A stretch of 64,000 nucleotides of DNA from Loripinus fragilis (lineage: Eukaryota > Mollusca > Bivalvia > Lucinida > Lucinidae): contig OZ026528.1 in NCBI GenBank assembly GCA_964019695.1, positions 56,698,495-56,762,494 of the forward strand, written 5' to 3'. Within the stretch, counting starts at the first letter, position 1; every line of letters starts with the position of its first letter. The notes under the pieces were generated by a model. The model searched no databases and was not told where the DNA came from. It worked only from the letters and a program-made list of their open reading frames with translations. Made by a program: the position numbers and the translations under genes. Below, piece after piece: positions 52,001 to 64,000 of the stretch.

Positions 52001-55000
52001 ATAGGTGAATGACAGATCTTGCCACTCACAGACAGAAAAAAGTCCAAGCAATGTCCTGGAAAAATTTGCAGATGCTCGAATTCTGCCTTTTTACATGGAG
52101 TTGAATGGGACCGATTAATTGTGCACCGAACCCTATAAGAGAGAAGGTGAAAAAAACGAAAATCTATGTAAAACAGTCATTTTTCAATGAATTCAGATGA
52201 AATTTCGCACACAGATCGGGAACCATAATTGAAATAATTTGAAATTATTTTTGGAAGAAATTTAAATTTAAATTTTAAAATTTTATTGAATTTTAGTTTA
52301 AATTTTAAATTTTTCTTAAAATCATTTTTAAAGCCTGGTTCTCTCGAGGAAAGACTCAAATTGCATTATATACCAGAAAATGCAATTAAATGGCCATACA
52401 CAAACAGTTTTTACCAGGATTTGACTAATCAATCCGTGCAGGCTGACCGTGATACTCCGTTTTTGCAGACTGGCTAGCACTGCTGTGCAAGTTGATTTCT
52501 GTGATTGTATTCCCTTTTCTACTGAAATGTGCTATGAGTGCTTACTCACTTAAACTGTACCAGTATGGTGACTTAGCATATGGGTATTTATTAAAACACT
52601 CTTAGGATACTTACACTCATTAGAACCGCGTCATAGAGATGACACTTAAAGGCATAATGATGAGGATCCGCAGGGACTGGTTGGGACCATTCCCCCAAGC
52701 AGGTTCCCTGGCCTCATTGCTTAGACCAATAAAGTTCAATTTTATTTGGCTGTTCAACTCACCCGGTCGAGGCTGTACTAATTTGAACACAAACTTAAAA
52801 CTTTTTCAGCTGAACAAATCAACTGCAGCCCCCTCCCCCCAGCTTCACCCGAGATCAAATTTTGTTCTTATTTCGACCACGCAAGCAGTAGTATTGTTTG
52901 GTACTCATAAGAGTCGCCTCACACTCAAAAATGTTTTTGAAGCTACTCATTAGAGCCGCCTCACATAGATAATGATATGACATAGTTATTAAAGCTCATT
53001 TAGTTACCTAACCCCCAATGAAACACTTTCACACAGATACTCGTATTATGTGCTTAAGCGGGTTGTGATATTTCTCGTTCGACGAGGCCGTTCTAATGAG
53101 TAATCTTTACTTACAGTCTTTTCAGAAATTTCAAATTTGGGATATAGTTTTATCAAAAAAAGAGGATGAGCAATTTCCATTATGATATGGGCATTAAATC
53201 TAGACCTAGGTCTCAAATCTTTCCCACTCTGGCCATTTTGGTAGCATGTAAATTACGGAATATTTCACATTCAGAACTAGCAGTGTAGATCATGATTAGA
53301 ATGAAATGATGTGATTCGTCCAGCATCAGGCACTCATCAGTGAAGCTGCTCTACTTCAGACACAAAGTAAGTGGTATAAATTGCTGTTTTCAGCATGCTT
53401 GGGTGCAACGTAGCTTTGTTTTGGGGGCAAATTTGAATGTGATTCAAAACTGTTCGCGATTTTGCTTAAAATCACTTTAAAATTTGATTTTTTAGCTTCA
53501 GTTTTTAAATTTTGTAACTAAAGTTTATGTGAGATTATCCTTTAATGACACTTACAGATGCCTAAACTTCCTTTTTTGCTTTTGGGTTATTGAGATTCAT
53601 TGAAATAATTGAAACTATGAACTTTTTCATCAGACTAGTTTGAATAATTGAACTTTTGCTTGTGTCAGCTTGTGAGGGGGGGTCACATATGAAATCCTAG
53701 ATTTGTATCGCTTTTTGGTGACTGAGTTAGTCTTTTTGGGCGATTATTTGCTTACCTATATGAGTTTGATATGTCACAGAGACAAAATTTAAAAATTCGA
53801 AAATTTGCAGATTCTTGAAGGTGTTAGTACACAATTACAGTCTTCCGGTTTGGTAGCCCACGAAAATAGTACCTTTAGAAATTTAGCACTTGCCGTTTCT
53901 GGGCACTTTATGGCGTGAATGGGTGCTTTATTCGACTTTAAATGTACATGTGATTCAACATTGGTCTATGTTTGTCAAGCTGATGCAGAAAAATGCTTCT
54001 TTGTGTGGACTATTTTGTCACAGACTCCCCGGCGCACTCCCCAGGTAACGTCTGATGCGGGTCGGATTTCAGCCCGGATTTTTTGACTGTTCCCCAAAGA
54101 ACGGAGAATGCTGAGAAAACGAGATTATCAAGGTAGGTTGTCTTTTCACTTTTTTGATAGGTGAATGACAGATCTTGCCACTCACAGACAGAAAAAAGTC
54201 CAAGCAATGTCCTGGAAAAATTTGCAGATGCTCGAATTCTGCCTTTTTACATGGAGTTGAATGGGACCGATTAATTGTGCACCGAACCCTATAAGAGAGA
54301 AGGTGAAAAAAACGAAAATCTATGTAAAACAGTCATTTTTCAATGAATTCAGATGAAATTTCGCACACAGATCGGGAACCATAATTGAAATAATTTGAAA
54401 TTATTTTTGGAAGAAATTTAAATTTAAATTTTAAAATTTTATTGAATTTTAGTTTAAATTTTAAATTTTTCTTAAAATCATTTTTAAAGCCTGGTTCTCT
54501 CGAGGAAAGACTCAAATTGCATTATATACCAGAAAATGCAATTAAATGGCCATACACAAACAGTTTTTACCAGGATTTGACTAATCAATCCGTGCAGGCT
54601 GACCGTGATACTCCGTTTTTGCAGACTGGCTAGCACTGCTGTGCAAGTTGATTTCTGTGATTGTATTCCCTTTTCTACTGAAATGTGCTATGAGTGCTTA
54701 CTCACTTAAACTGTACCAGTATGGTGACTTAGCATATGGGTATTTATTAAAACACTCTTAGGATACTTACACTCATTAGAACCGCGTCATAGAGATGACA
54801 CTTAAAGGCATAATGATGAGGATCCGCAGGGACTGGTTGGGACCATTCCCCCAAGCAGGTTCCCTGGCCTCATTGCTTAGACCAATAAAGTTCAATTTTA
54901 TTTGGCTGTTCAACTCACCCGGTCGAGGCTGTACTAATTTGAACACAAACTTAAAACTTTTTCAGCTGAACAAATCAACTGCAGCCCCCTCCCCCCAGCT

Positions 55001-58000
55001 TCACCCGAGATCAAATTTTGTTCTTATTTCGACCACGCAAGCAGTAGTATTGTTTGGTACTCATAAGAGTCGCCTCACACTCAAAAATGTTTTTGAAGCT
55101 ACTCATTAGAGCCGCCTCACATAGATAATGATATGACATAGTTATTAAAGCTCATTTAGTTACCTAACCCCCAATGAAACACTTTCACACAGATACTCGT
55201 ATTATGTGCTTAAGCGGGTTGTGATATTTCTCGTTCGACGAGGCCGTTCTAATGAGTAATCTTTACTTACAGTCTTTTCAGAAATTTCAAATTTGGGATA
55301 TAGTTTTATCAAAAAAAGAGGATGAGCAATTTCCATTATGATATGGGCATTAAATCTAGACCTAGGTCTCAAATCTTTCCCACTCTGGCCATTTTGGTAG
55401 CATGTAAATTACGGAATATTTCACATTCAGAACTAGCAGTGTAGATCATGATTAGAATGAAATGATGTGATTCGTCCAGCATCAGGCACTCATCAGTGAA
55501 GCTGCTCTACTTCAGACACAAAGTAAGTGGTATAAATTGCTGTTTTCAGCATGCTTGGGTGCAACGTAGCTTTGTTTTGGGGGCAAATTTGAATGTGATT
55601 CAAAACTGTTCGCGATTTTGCTTAAAATCACTTTAAAATTTGATTTTTTAGCTTCAGTTTTTAAATTTTGTAACTAAAGTTTATGTGAGATTATCCTTTA
55701 ATGACACTTACAGATGCCTAAACTTCCTTTTTTGCTTTTGGGTTATTGAGATTCATTGAAATAATTGAAACTATGAACTTTTTCATCAGACTAGTTTGAA
55801 TAATTGAACTTTTGCTTGTGTCAGCTTGTGAGGGGGGGTCACATATGAAATCCTAGATTTGTATCGCTTTTTGGTGACTGAGTTAGTCTTTTTGGGCGAT
55901 TATTTGCTTACCTATATGAGTTTGATATGTCACAGAGACAAAATTTAAAAATTCGAAAATTTGCAGATTCTTGAAGGTGTTAGTACACAATTACAGTCTT
56001 CCGGTTTGGTAGCCCACGAAAATAGTACCTTTAGAAATTTAGCACTTGCCGTTTCTGGGCACTTTATGGCGTGAATGGGTGCTTTATTCGACTTTAAATG
56101 TACATGTGATTCAACATTGGTCTATGTTTGTCAAGCTGATGCAGAAAAATGCTTCTTTGTGTGGACTATTTTGTCACAGACTCCCCGGCGCACTCCCCAG
56201 GTAACGTCTGATGCGGGTCGGATTTCAGCCCGGATTTTTTGACTGTTCCCCAAAGAACGGAGAATGCTGAGAAAACGAGATTATCAAGGTAGGTTGTCTT
56301 TTCACTTTTTTGATAGGTGAATGACAGATCTTGCCACTCACAGACAGAAAAAAGTCCAAGCAATGTCCTGGAAAAATTTGCAGATGCTCGAATTCTGCCT
56401 TTTTACATGGAGTTGAATGGGACCGATTAATTGTGCACCGAACCCTATAAGAGAGAAGGTGAAAAAAACGAAAATCTATGTAAAACAGTCATTTTTCAAT
56501 GAATTCAGATGAAATTTCGCACACAGATCGGGAACCATAATTGAAATAATTTGAAATTATTTTTGGAAGAAATTTAAATTTAAATTTTAAAATTTTATTG
56601 AATTTTAGTTTAAATTTTAAATTTTTCTTAAAATCATTTTTAAAGCCTGGTTCTCTCGAGGAAAGACTCAAATTGCATTATATACCAGAAAATGCAATTA
56701 AATGGCCATACACAAACAGTTTTTACCAGGATTTGACTAATCAATCCGTGCAGGCTGACCGTGATACTCCGTTTTTGCAGACTGGCTAGCACTGCTGTGC
56801 AAGTTGATTTCTGTGATTGTATTCCCTTTTCTACTGAAATGTGCTATGAGTGCTTACTCACTTAAACTGTACCAGTATGGTGACTTAGCATATGGGTATT
56901 TATTAAAACACTCTTAGGATACTTACACTCATTAGAACCGCGTCATAGAGATGACACTTAAAGGCATAATGATGAGGATCCGCAGGGACTGGTTGGGACC
57001 ATTCCCCCAAGCAGGTTCCCTGGCCTCATTGCTTAGACCAATAAAGTTCAATTTTATTTGGCTGTTCAACTCACCCGGTCGAGGCTGTACTAATTTGAAC
57101 ACAAACTTAAAACTTTTTCAGCTGAACAAATCAACTGCAGCCCCCTCCCCCCAGCTTCACCCGAGATCAAATTTTGTTCTTATTTCGACCACGCAAGCAG
57201 TAGTATTGTTTGGTACTCATAAGAGTCGCCTCACACTCAAAAATGTTTTTGAAGCTACTCATTAGAGCCGCCTCACATAGATAATGATATGACATAGTTA
57301 TTAAAGCTCATTTAGTTACCTAACCCCCAATGAAACACTTTCACACAGATACTCGTATTATGTGCTTAAGCGGGTTGTGATATTTCTCGTTCGACGAGGC
57401 CGTTCTAATGAGTAATCTTTACTTACAGTCTTTTCAGAAATTTCAAATTTGGGATATAGTTTTATCAAAAAAAGAGGATGAGCAATTTCCATTATGATAT
57501 GGGCATTAAATCTAGACCTAGGTCTCAAATCTTTCCCACTCTGGCCATTTTGGTAGCATGTAAATTACGGAATATTTCACATTCAGAACTAGCAGTGTAG
57601 ATCATGATTAGAATGAAATGATGTGATTCGTCCAGCATCAGGCACTCATCAGTGAAGCTGCTCTACTTCAGACACAAAGTAAGTGGTATAAATTGCTGTT
57701 TTCAGCATGCTTGGGTGCAACGTAGCTTTGTTTTGGGGGCAAATTTGAATGTGATTCAAAACTGTTCGCGATTTTGCTTAAAATCACTTTAAAATTTGAT
57801 TTTTTAGCTTCAGTTTTTAAATTTTGTAACTAAAGTTTATGTGAGATTATCCTTTAATGACACTTACAGATGCCTAAACTTCCTTTTTTGCTTTTGGGTT
57901 ATTGAGATTCATTGAAATAATTGAAACTATGAACTTTTTCATCAGACTAGTTTGAATAATTGAACTTTTGCTTGTGTCAGCTTGTGAGGGGGGGTCACAT

Positions 58001-61000
58001 ATGAAATCCTAGATTTGTATCGCTTTTTGGTGACTGAGTTAGTCTTTTTGGGCGATTATTTGCTTACCTATATGAGTTTGATATGTCACAGAGACAAAAT
58101 TTAAAAATTCGAAAATTTGCAGATTCTTGAAGGTGTTAGTACACAATTACAGTCTTCCGGTTTGGTAGCCCACGAAAATAGTACCTTTAGAAATTTAGCA
58201 CTTGCCGTTTCTGGGCACTTTATGGCGTGAATGGGTGCTTTATTCGACTTTAAATGTACATGTGATTCAACATTGGTCTATGTTTGTCAAGCTGATGCAG
58301 AAAAATGCTTCTTTGTGTGGACTATTTTGTCACAGACTCCCCGGCGCACTCCCCAGGTAACGTCTGATGCGGGTCGGATTTCAGCCCGGATTTTTTGACT
58401 GTTCCCCAAAGAACGGAGAATGCTGAGAAAACGAGATTATCAAGGTAGGTTGTCTTTTCACTTTTTTGATAGGTGAATGACAGATCTTGCCACTCACAGA
58501 CAGAAAAAAGTCCAAGCAATGTCCTGGAAAAATTTGCAGATGCTCGAATTCTGCCTTTTTACATGGAGTTGAATGGGACCGATTAATTGTGCACCGAACC
58601 CTATAAGAGAGAAGGTGAAAAAAACGAAAATCTATGTAAAACAGTCATTTTTCAATGAATTCAGATGAAATTTCGCACACAGATCGGGAACCATAATTGA
58701 AATAATTTGAAATTATTTTTGGAAGAAATTTAAATTTAAATTTTAAAATTTTATTGAATTTTAGTTTAAATTTTAAATTTTTCTTAAAATCATTTTTAAA
58801 GCCTGGTTCTCTCGAGGAAAGACTCAAATTGCATTATATACCAGAAAATGCAATTAAATGGCCATACACAAACAGTTTTTACCAGGATTTGACTAATCAA
58901 TCCGTGCAGGCTGACCGTGATACTCCGTTTTTGCAGACTGGCTAGCACTGCTGTGCAAGTTGATTTCTGTGATTGTATTCCCTTTTCTACTGAAATGTGC
59001 TATGAGTGCTTACTCACTTAAACTGTACCAGTATGGTGACTTAGCATATGGGTATTTATTAAAACACTCTTAGGATACTTACACTCATTAGAACCGCGTC
59101 ATAGAGATGACACTTAAAGGCATAATGATGAGGATCCGCAGGGACTGGTTGGGACCATTCCCCCAAGCAGGTTCCCTGGCCTCATTGCTTAGACCAATAA
59201 AGTTCAATTTTATTTGGCTGTTCAACTCACCCGGTCGAGGCTGTACTAATTTGAACACAAACTTAAAACTTTTTCAGCTGAACAAATCAACTGCAGCCCC
59301 CTCCCCCCAGCTTCACCCGAGATCAAATTTTGTTCTTATTTCGACCACGCAAGCAGTAGTATTGTTTGGTACTCATAAGAGTCGCCTCACACTCAAAAAT
59401 GTTTTTGAAGCTACTCATTAGAGCCGCCTCACATAGATAATGATATGACATAGTTATTAAAGCTCATTTAGTTACCTAACCCCCAATGAAACACTTTCAC
59501 ACAGATACTCGTATTATGTGCTTAAGCGGGTTGTGATATTTCTCGTTCGACGAGGCCGTTCTAATGAGTAATCTTTACTTACAGTCTTTTCAGAAATTTC
59601 AAATTTGGGATATAGTTTTATCAAAAAAAGAGGATGAGCAATTTCCATTATGATATGGGCATTAAATCTAGACCTAGGTCTCAAATCTTTCCCACTCTGG
59701 CCATTTTGGTAGCATGTAAATTACGGAATATTTCACATTCAGAACTAGCAGTGTAGATCATGATTAGAATGAAATGATGTGATTCGTCCAGCATCAGGCA
59801 CTCATCAGTGAAGCTGCTCTACTTCAGACACAAAGTAAGTGGTATAAATTGCTGTTTTCAGCATGCTTGGGTGCAACGTAGCTTTGTTTTGGGGGCAAAT
59901 TTGAATGTGATTCAAAACTGTTCGCGATTTTGCTTAAAATCACTTTAAAATTTGATTTTTTAGCTTCAGTTTTTAAATTTTGTAACTAAAGTTTATGTGA
60001 GATTATCCTTTAATGACACTTACAGATGCCTAAACTTCCTTTTTTGCTTTTGGGTTATTGAGATTCATTGAAATAATTGAAACTATGAACTTTTTCATCA
60101 GACTAGTTTGAATAATTGAACTTTTGCTTGTGTCAGCTTGTGAGGGGGGGTCACATATGAAATCCTAGATTTGTATCGCTTTTTGGTGACTGAGTTAGTC
60201 TTTTTGGGCGATTATTTGCTTACCTATATGAGTTTGATATGTCACAGAGACAAAATTTAAAAATTCGAAAATTTGCAGATTCTTGAAGGTGTTAGTACAC
60301 AATTACAGTCTTCCGGTTTGGTAGCCCACGAAAATAGTACCTTTAGAAATTTAGCACTTGCCGTTTCTGGGCACTTTATGGCGTGAATGGGTGCTTTATT
60401 CGACTTTAAATGTACATGTGATTCAACATTGGTCTATGTTTGTCAAGCTGATGCAGAAAAATGCTTCTTTGTGTGGACTATTTTGTCACAGACTCCCCGG
60501 CGCACTCCCCAGGTAACGTCTGATGCGGGTCGGATTTCAGCCCGGATTTTTTGACTGTTCCCCAAAGAACGGAGAATGCTGAGAAAACGAGATTATCAAG
60601 GTAGGTTGTCTTTTCACTTTTTTGATAGGTGAATGACAGATCTTGCCACTCACAGACAGAAAAAAGTCCAAGCAATGTCCTGGAAAAATTTGCAGATGCT
60701 CGAATTCTGCCTTTTTACATGGAGTTGAATGGGACCGATTAATTGTGCACCGAACCCTATAAGAGAGAAGGTGAAAAAAACGAAAATCTATGTAAAACAG
60801 TCATTTTTCAATGAATTCAGATGAAATTTCGCACACAGATCGGGAACCATAATTGAAATAATTTGAAATTATTTTTGGAAGAAATTTAAATTTAAATTTT
60901 AAAATTTTATTGAATTTTAGTTTAAATTTTAAATTTTTCTTAAAATCATTTTTAAAGCCTGGTTCTCTCGAGGAAAGACTCAAATTGCATTATATACCAG

Positions 61001-64000
61001 AAAATGCAATTAAATGGCCATACACAAACAGTTTTTACCAGGATTTGACTAATCAATCCGTGCAGGCTGACCGTGATACTCCGTTTTTGCAGACTGGCTA
61101 GCACTGCTGTGCAAGTTGATTTCTGTGATTGTATTCCCTTTTCTACTGAAATGTGCTATGAGTGCTTACTCACTTAAACTGTACCAGTATGGTGACTTAG
61201 CATATGGGTATTTATTAAAACACTCTTAGGATACTTACACTCATTAGAACCGCGTCATAGAGATGACACTTAAAGGCATAATGATGAGGATCCGCAGGGA
61301 CTGGTTGGGACCATTCCCCCAAGCAGGTTCCCTGGCCTCATTGCTTAGACCAATAAAGTTCAATTTTATTTGGCTGTTCAACTCACCCGGTCGAGGCTGT
61401 ACTAATTTGAACACAAACTTAAAACTTTTTCAGCTGAACAAATCAACTGCAGCCCCCTCCCCCCAGCTTCACCCGAGATCAAATTTTGTTCTTATTTCGA
61501 CCACGCAAGCAGTAGTATTGTTTGGTACTCATAAGAGTCGCCTCACACTCAAAAATGTTTTTGAAGCTACTCATTAGAGCCGCCTCACATAGATAATGAT
61601 ATGACATAGTTATTAAAGCTCATTTAGTTACCTAACCCCCAATGAAACACTTTCACACAGATACTCGTATTATGTGCTTAAGCGGGTTGTGATATTTCTC
61701 GTTCGACGAGGCCGTTCTAATGAGTAATCTTTACTTACAGTCTTTTCAGAAATTTCAAATTTGGGATATAGTTTTATCAAAAAAAGAGGATGAGCAATTT
61801 CCATTATGATATGGGCATTAAATCTAGACCTAGGTCTCAAATCTTTCCCACTCTGGCCATTTTGGTAGCATGTAAATTACGGAATATTTCACATTCAGAA
61901 CTAGCAGTGTAGATCATGATTAGAATGAAATGATGTGATTCGTCCAGCATCAGGCACTCATCAGTGAAGCTGCTCTACTTCAGACACAAAGTAAGTGGTA
62001 TAAATTGCTGTTTTCAGCATGCTTGGGTGCAACGTAGCTTTGTTTTGGGGGCAAATTTGAATGTGATTCAAAACTGTTCGCGATTTTGCTTAAAATCACT
62101 TTAAAATTTGATTTTTTAGCTTCAGTTTTTAAATTTTGTAACTAAAGTTTATGTGAGATTATCCTTTAATGACACTTACAGATGCCTAAACTTCCTTTTT
62201 TGCTTTTGGGTTATTGAGATTCATTGAAATAATTGAAACTATGAACTTTTTCATCAGACTAGTTTGAATAATTGAACTTTTGCTTGTGTCAGCTTGTGAG
62301 GGGGGGTCACATATGAAATCCTAGATTTGTATCGCTTTTTGGTGACTGAGTTAGTCTTTTTGGGCGATTATTTGCTTACCTATATGAGTTTGATATGTCA
62401 CAGAGACAAAATTTAAAAATTCGAAAATTTGCAGATTCTTGAAGGTGTTAGTACACAATTACAGTCTTCCGGTTTGGTAGCCCACGAAAATAGTACCTTT
62501 AGAAATTTAGCACTTGCCGTTTCTGGGCACTTTATGGCGTGAATGGGTGCTTTATTCGACTTTAAATGTACATGTGATTCAACATTGGTCTATGTTTGTC
62601 AAGCTGATGCAGAAAAATGCTTCTTTGTGTGGACTATTTTGTCACAGACTCCCCGGCGCACTCCCCAGGTAACGTCTGATGCGGGTCGGATTTCAGCCCG
62701 GATTTTTTGACTGTTCCCCAAAGAACGGAGAATGCTGAGAAAACGAGATTATCAAGGTAGGTTGTCTTTTCACTTTTTTGATAGGTGAATGACAGATCTT
62801 GCCACTCACAGACAGAAAAAAGTCCAAGCAATGTCCTGGAAAAATTTGCAGATGCTCGAATTCTGCCTTTTTACATGGAGTTGAATGGGACCGATTAATT
62901 GTGCACCGAACCCTATAAGAGAGAAGGTGAAAAAAACGAAAATCTATGTAAAACAGTCATTTTTCAATGAATTCAGATGAAATTTCGCACACAGATCGGG
63001 AACCATAATTGAAATAATTTGAAATTATTTTTGGAAGAAATTTAAATTTAAATTTTAAAATTTTATTGAATTTTAGTTTAAATTTTAAATTTTTCTTAAA
63101 ATCATTTTTAAAGCCTGGTTCTCTCGAGGAAAGACTCAAATTGCATTATATACCAGAAAATGCAATTAAATGGCCATACACAAACAGTTTTTACCAGGAT
63201 TTGACTAATCAATCCGTGCAGGCTGACCGTGATACTCCGTTTTTGCAGACTGGCTAGCACTGCTGTGCAAGTTGATTTCTGTGATTGTATTCCCTTTTCT
63301 ACTGAAATGTGCTATGAGTGCTTACTCACTTAAACTGTACCAGTATGGTGACTTAGCATATGGGTATTTATTAAAACACTCTTAGGATACTTACACTCAT
63401 TAGAACCGCGTCATAGAGATGACACTTAAAGGCATAATGATGAGGATCCGCAGGGACTGGTTGGGACCATTCCCCCAAGCAGGTTCCCTGGCCTCATTGC
63501 TTAGACCAATAAAGTTCAATTTTATTTGGCTGTTCAACTCACCCGGTCGAGGCTGTACTAATTTGAACACAAACTTAAAACTTTTTCAGCTGAACAAATC
63601 AACTGCAGCCCCCTCCCCCCAGCTTCACCCGAGATCAAATTTTGTTCTTATTTCGACCACGCAAGCAGTAGTATTGTTTGGTACTCATAAGAGTCGCCTC
63701 ACACTCAAAAATGTTTTTGAAGCTACTCATTAGAGCCGCCTCACATAGATAATGATATGACATAGTTATTAAAGCTCATTTAGTTACCTAACCCCCAATG
63801 AAACACTTTCACACAGATACTCGTATTATGTGCTTAAGCGGGTTGTGATATTTCTCGTTCGACGAGGCCGTTCTAATGAGTAATCTTTACTTACAGTCTT
63901 TTCAGAAATTTCAAATTTGGGATATAGTTTTATCAAAAAAAGAGGATGAGCAATTTCCATTATGATATGGGCATTAAATCTAGACCTAGGTCTCAAATCT
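40884..64000. repeat. 2156-bp direct tandem array, 10 complete units plus a partial unit running off the window
   Basis: Units begin at 40884, 43040, 45196, 47352, 49508, 51664, 53820, 55976, 58132, 60288 and 62444 (the last one truncated). The period is exactly 2156 bp throughout and the units look nearly identical. One difference is seen: C at 41048 in the first unit against T at the same place in later units. The unit is AT-rich with one GC-richer stretch (about 41086-41160). It carries only short ORFs (60-104 codons) that resemble no known protein. No rRNA, 5S, snRNA, tRNA or histone gene was recognised in it. The other boundary is outside the window. Confidence 0.97.

Noticed and set aside
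41074..63733. The repeated 60-, 63-, 65- and 104-codon ORFs in each 2156-bp unit as genes
   Set aside because: They are short, overlap on opposite strands, match no known protein, and are identical only because the whole unit is identical.
40884..64000. rDNA, 5S, snRNA or histone repeat cluster
   Set aside because: The unit length is plausible for such clusters, but I could find no 5S control region, U-snRNA core or histone coding motif in it.

Overview
The window looks like nuclear DNA of a metazoan, most likely a bivalve mollusc. It is AT-rich, its one recognisable gene is split by kilobase-sized spliceosomal introns, and the rest is dense with tRNA-derived SINEs, palindromic MITEs and repeats with GACGGACGG-type tails. 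There are no operons, no bacterial-style genes and no CRISPR array. The bivalve assignment is inference from repeat style; no species is proposed.

Layout. (1) 1-9.4 kb: no gene recognised; inverted-repeat elements, two SINEs, dispersed repeats, a 15-base motif that recurs five times, and a CRE pair with an RFX-type X-box palindrome. (2) 9473-11943, plus strand: a terminal-exon-like open frame of 823 codons encoding a Gln/Gly/Pro-rich heptad-repeat protein. It has no ATG of its own and follows a possible splice acceptor. (3) 12-18 kb: SINEs and MITEs, including a hAT-like element with a perfect 8-bp target duplication. (4) 18101-36270, minus strand: a complete nine-coding-exon PSMD14 (Rpn11/POH1) gene, the JAMM deubiquitinase of the 26S proteasome lid. 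It was reassembled here exon by exon into a 311-residue frame. A probable non-coding first exon and an ETS/YY1-like promoter lie near 40.8 kb. (5) 40884-64000: ten complete copies and one partial copy of a 2156-bp unit in direct tandem, nearly identical, starting within about 40 bp of the PSMD14 promoter motif and running off the window.

The most interesting signal is how a roughly 190-bp hAT-like palindromic MITE family interacts with PSMD14 splicing. One copy sits exactly at the exon-4 acceptor, and its target duplication appears to have copied the acceptor AG. Two others hug exon 7, which is also surrounded by partial exon copies. One of these partial copies preserves the MITE-free empty site. 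The 2156-bp array and the missing upstream part of the Q/G/P-repeat gene are the other main points to follow up.
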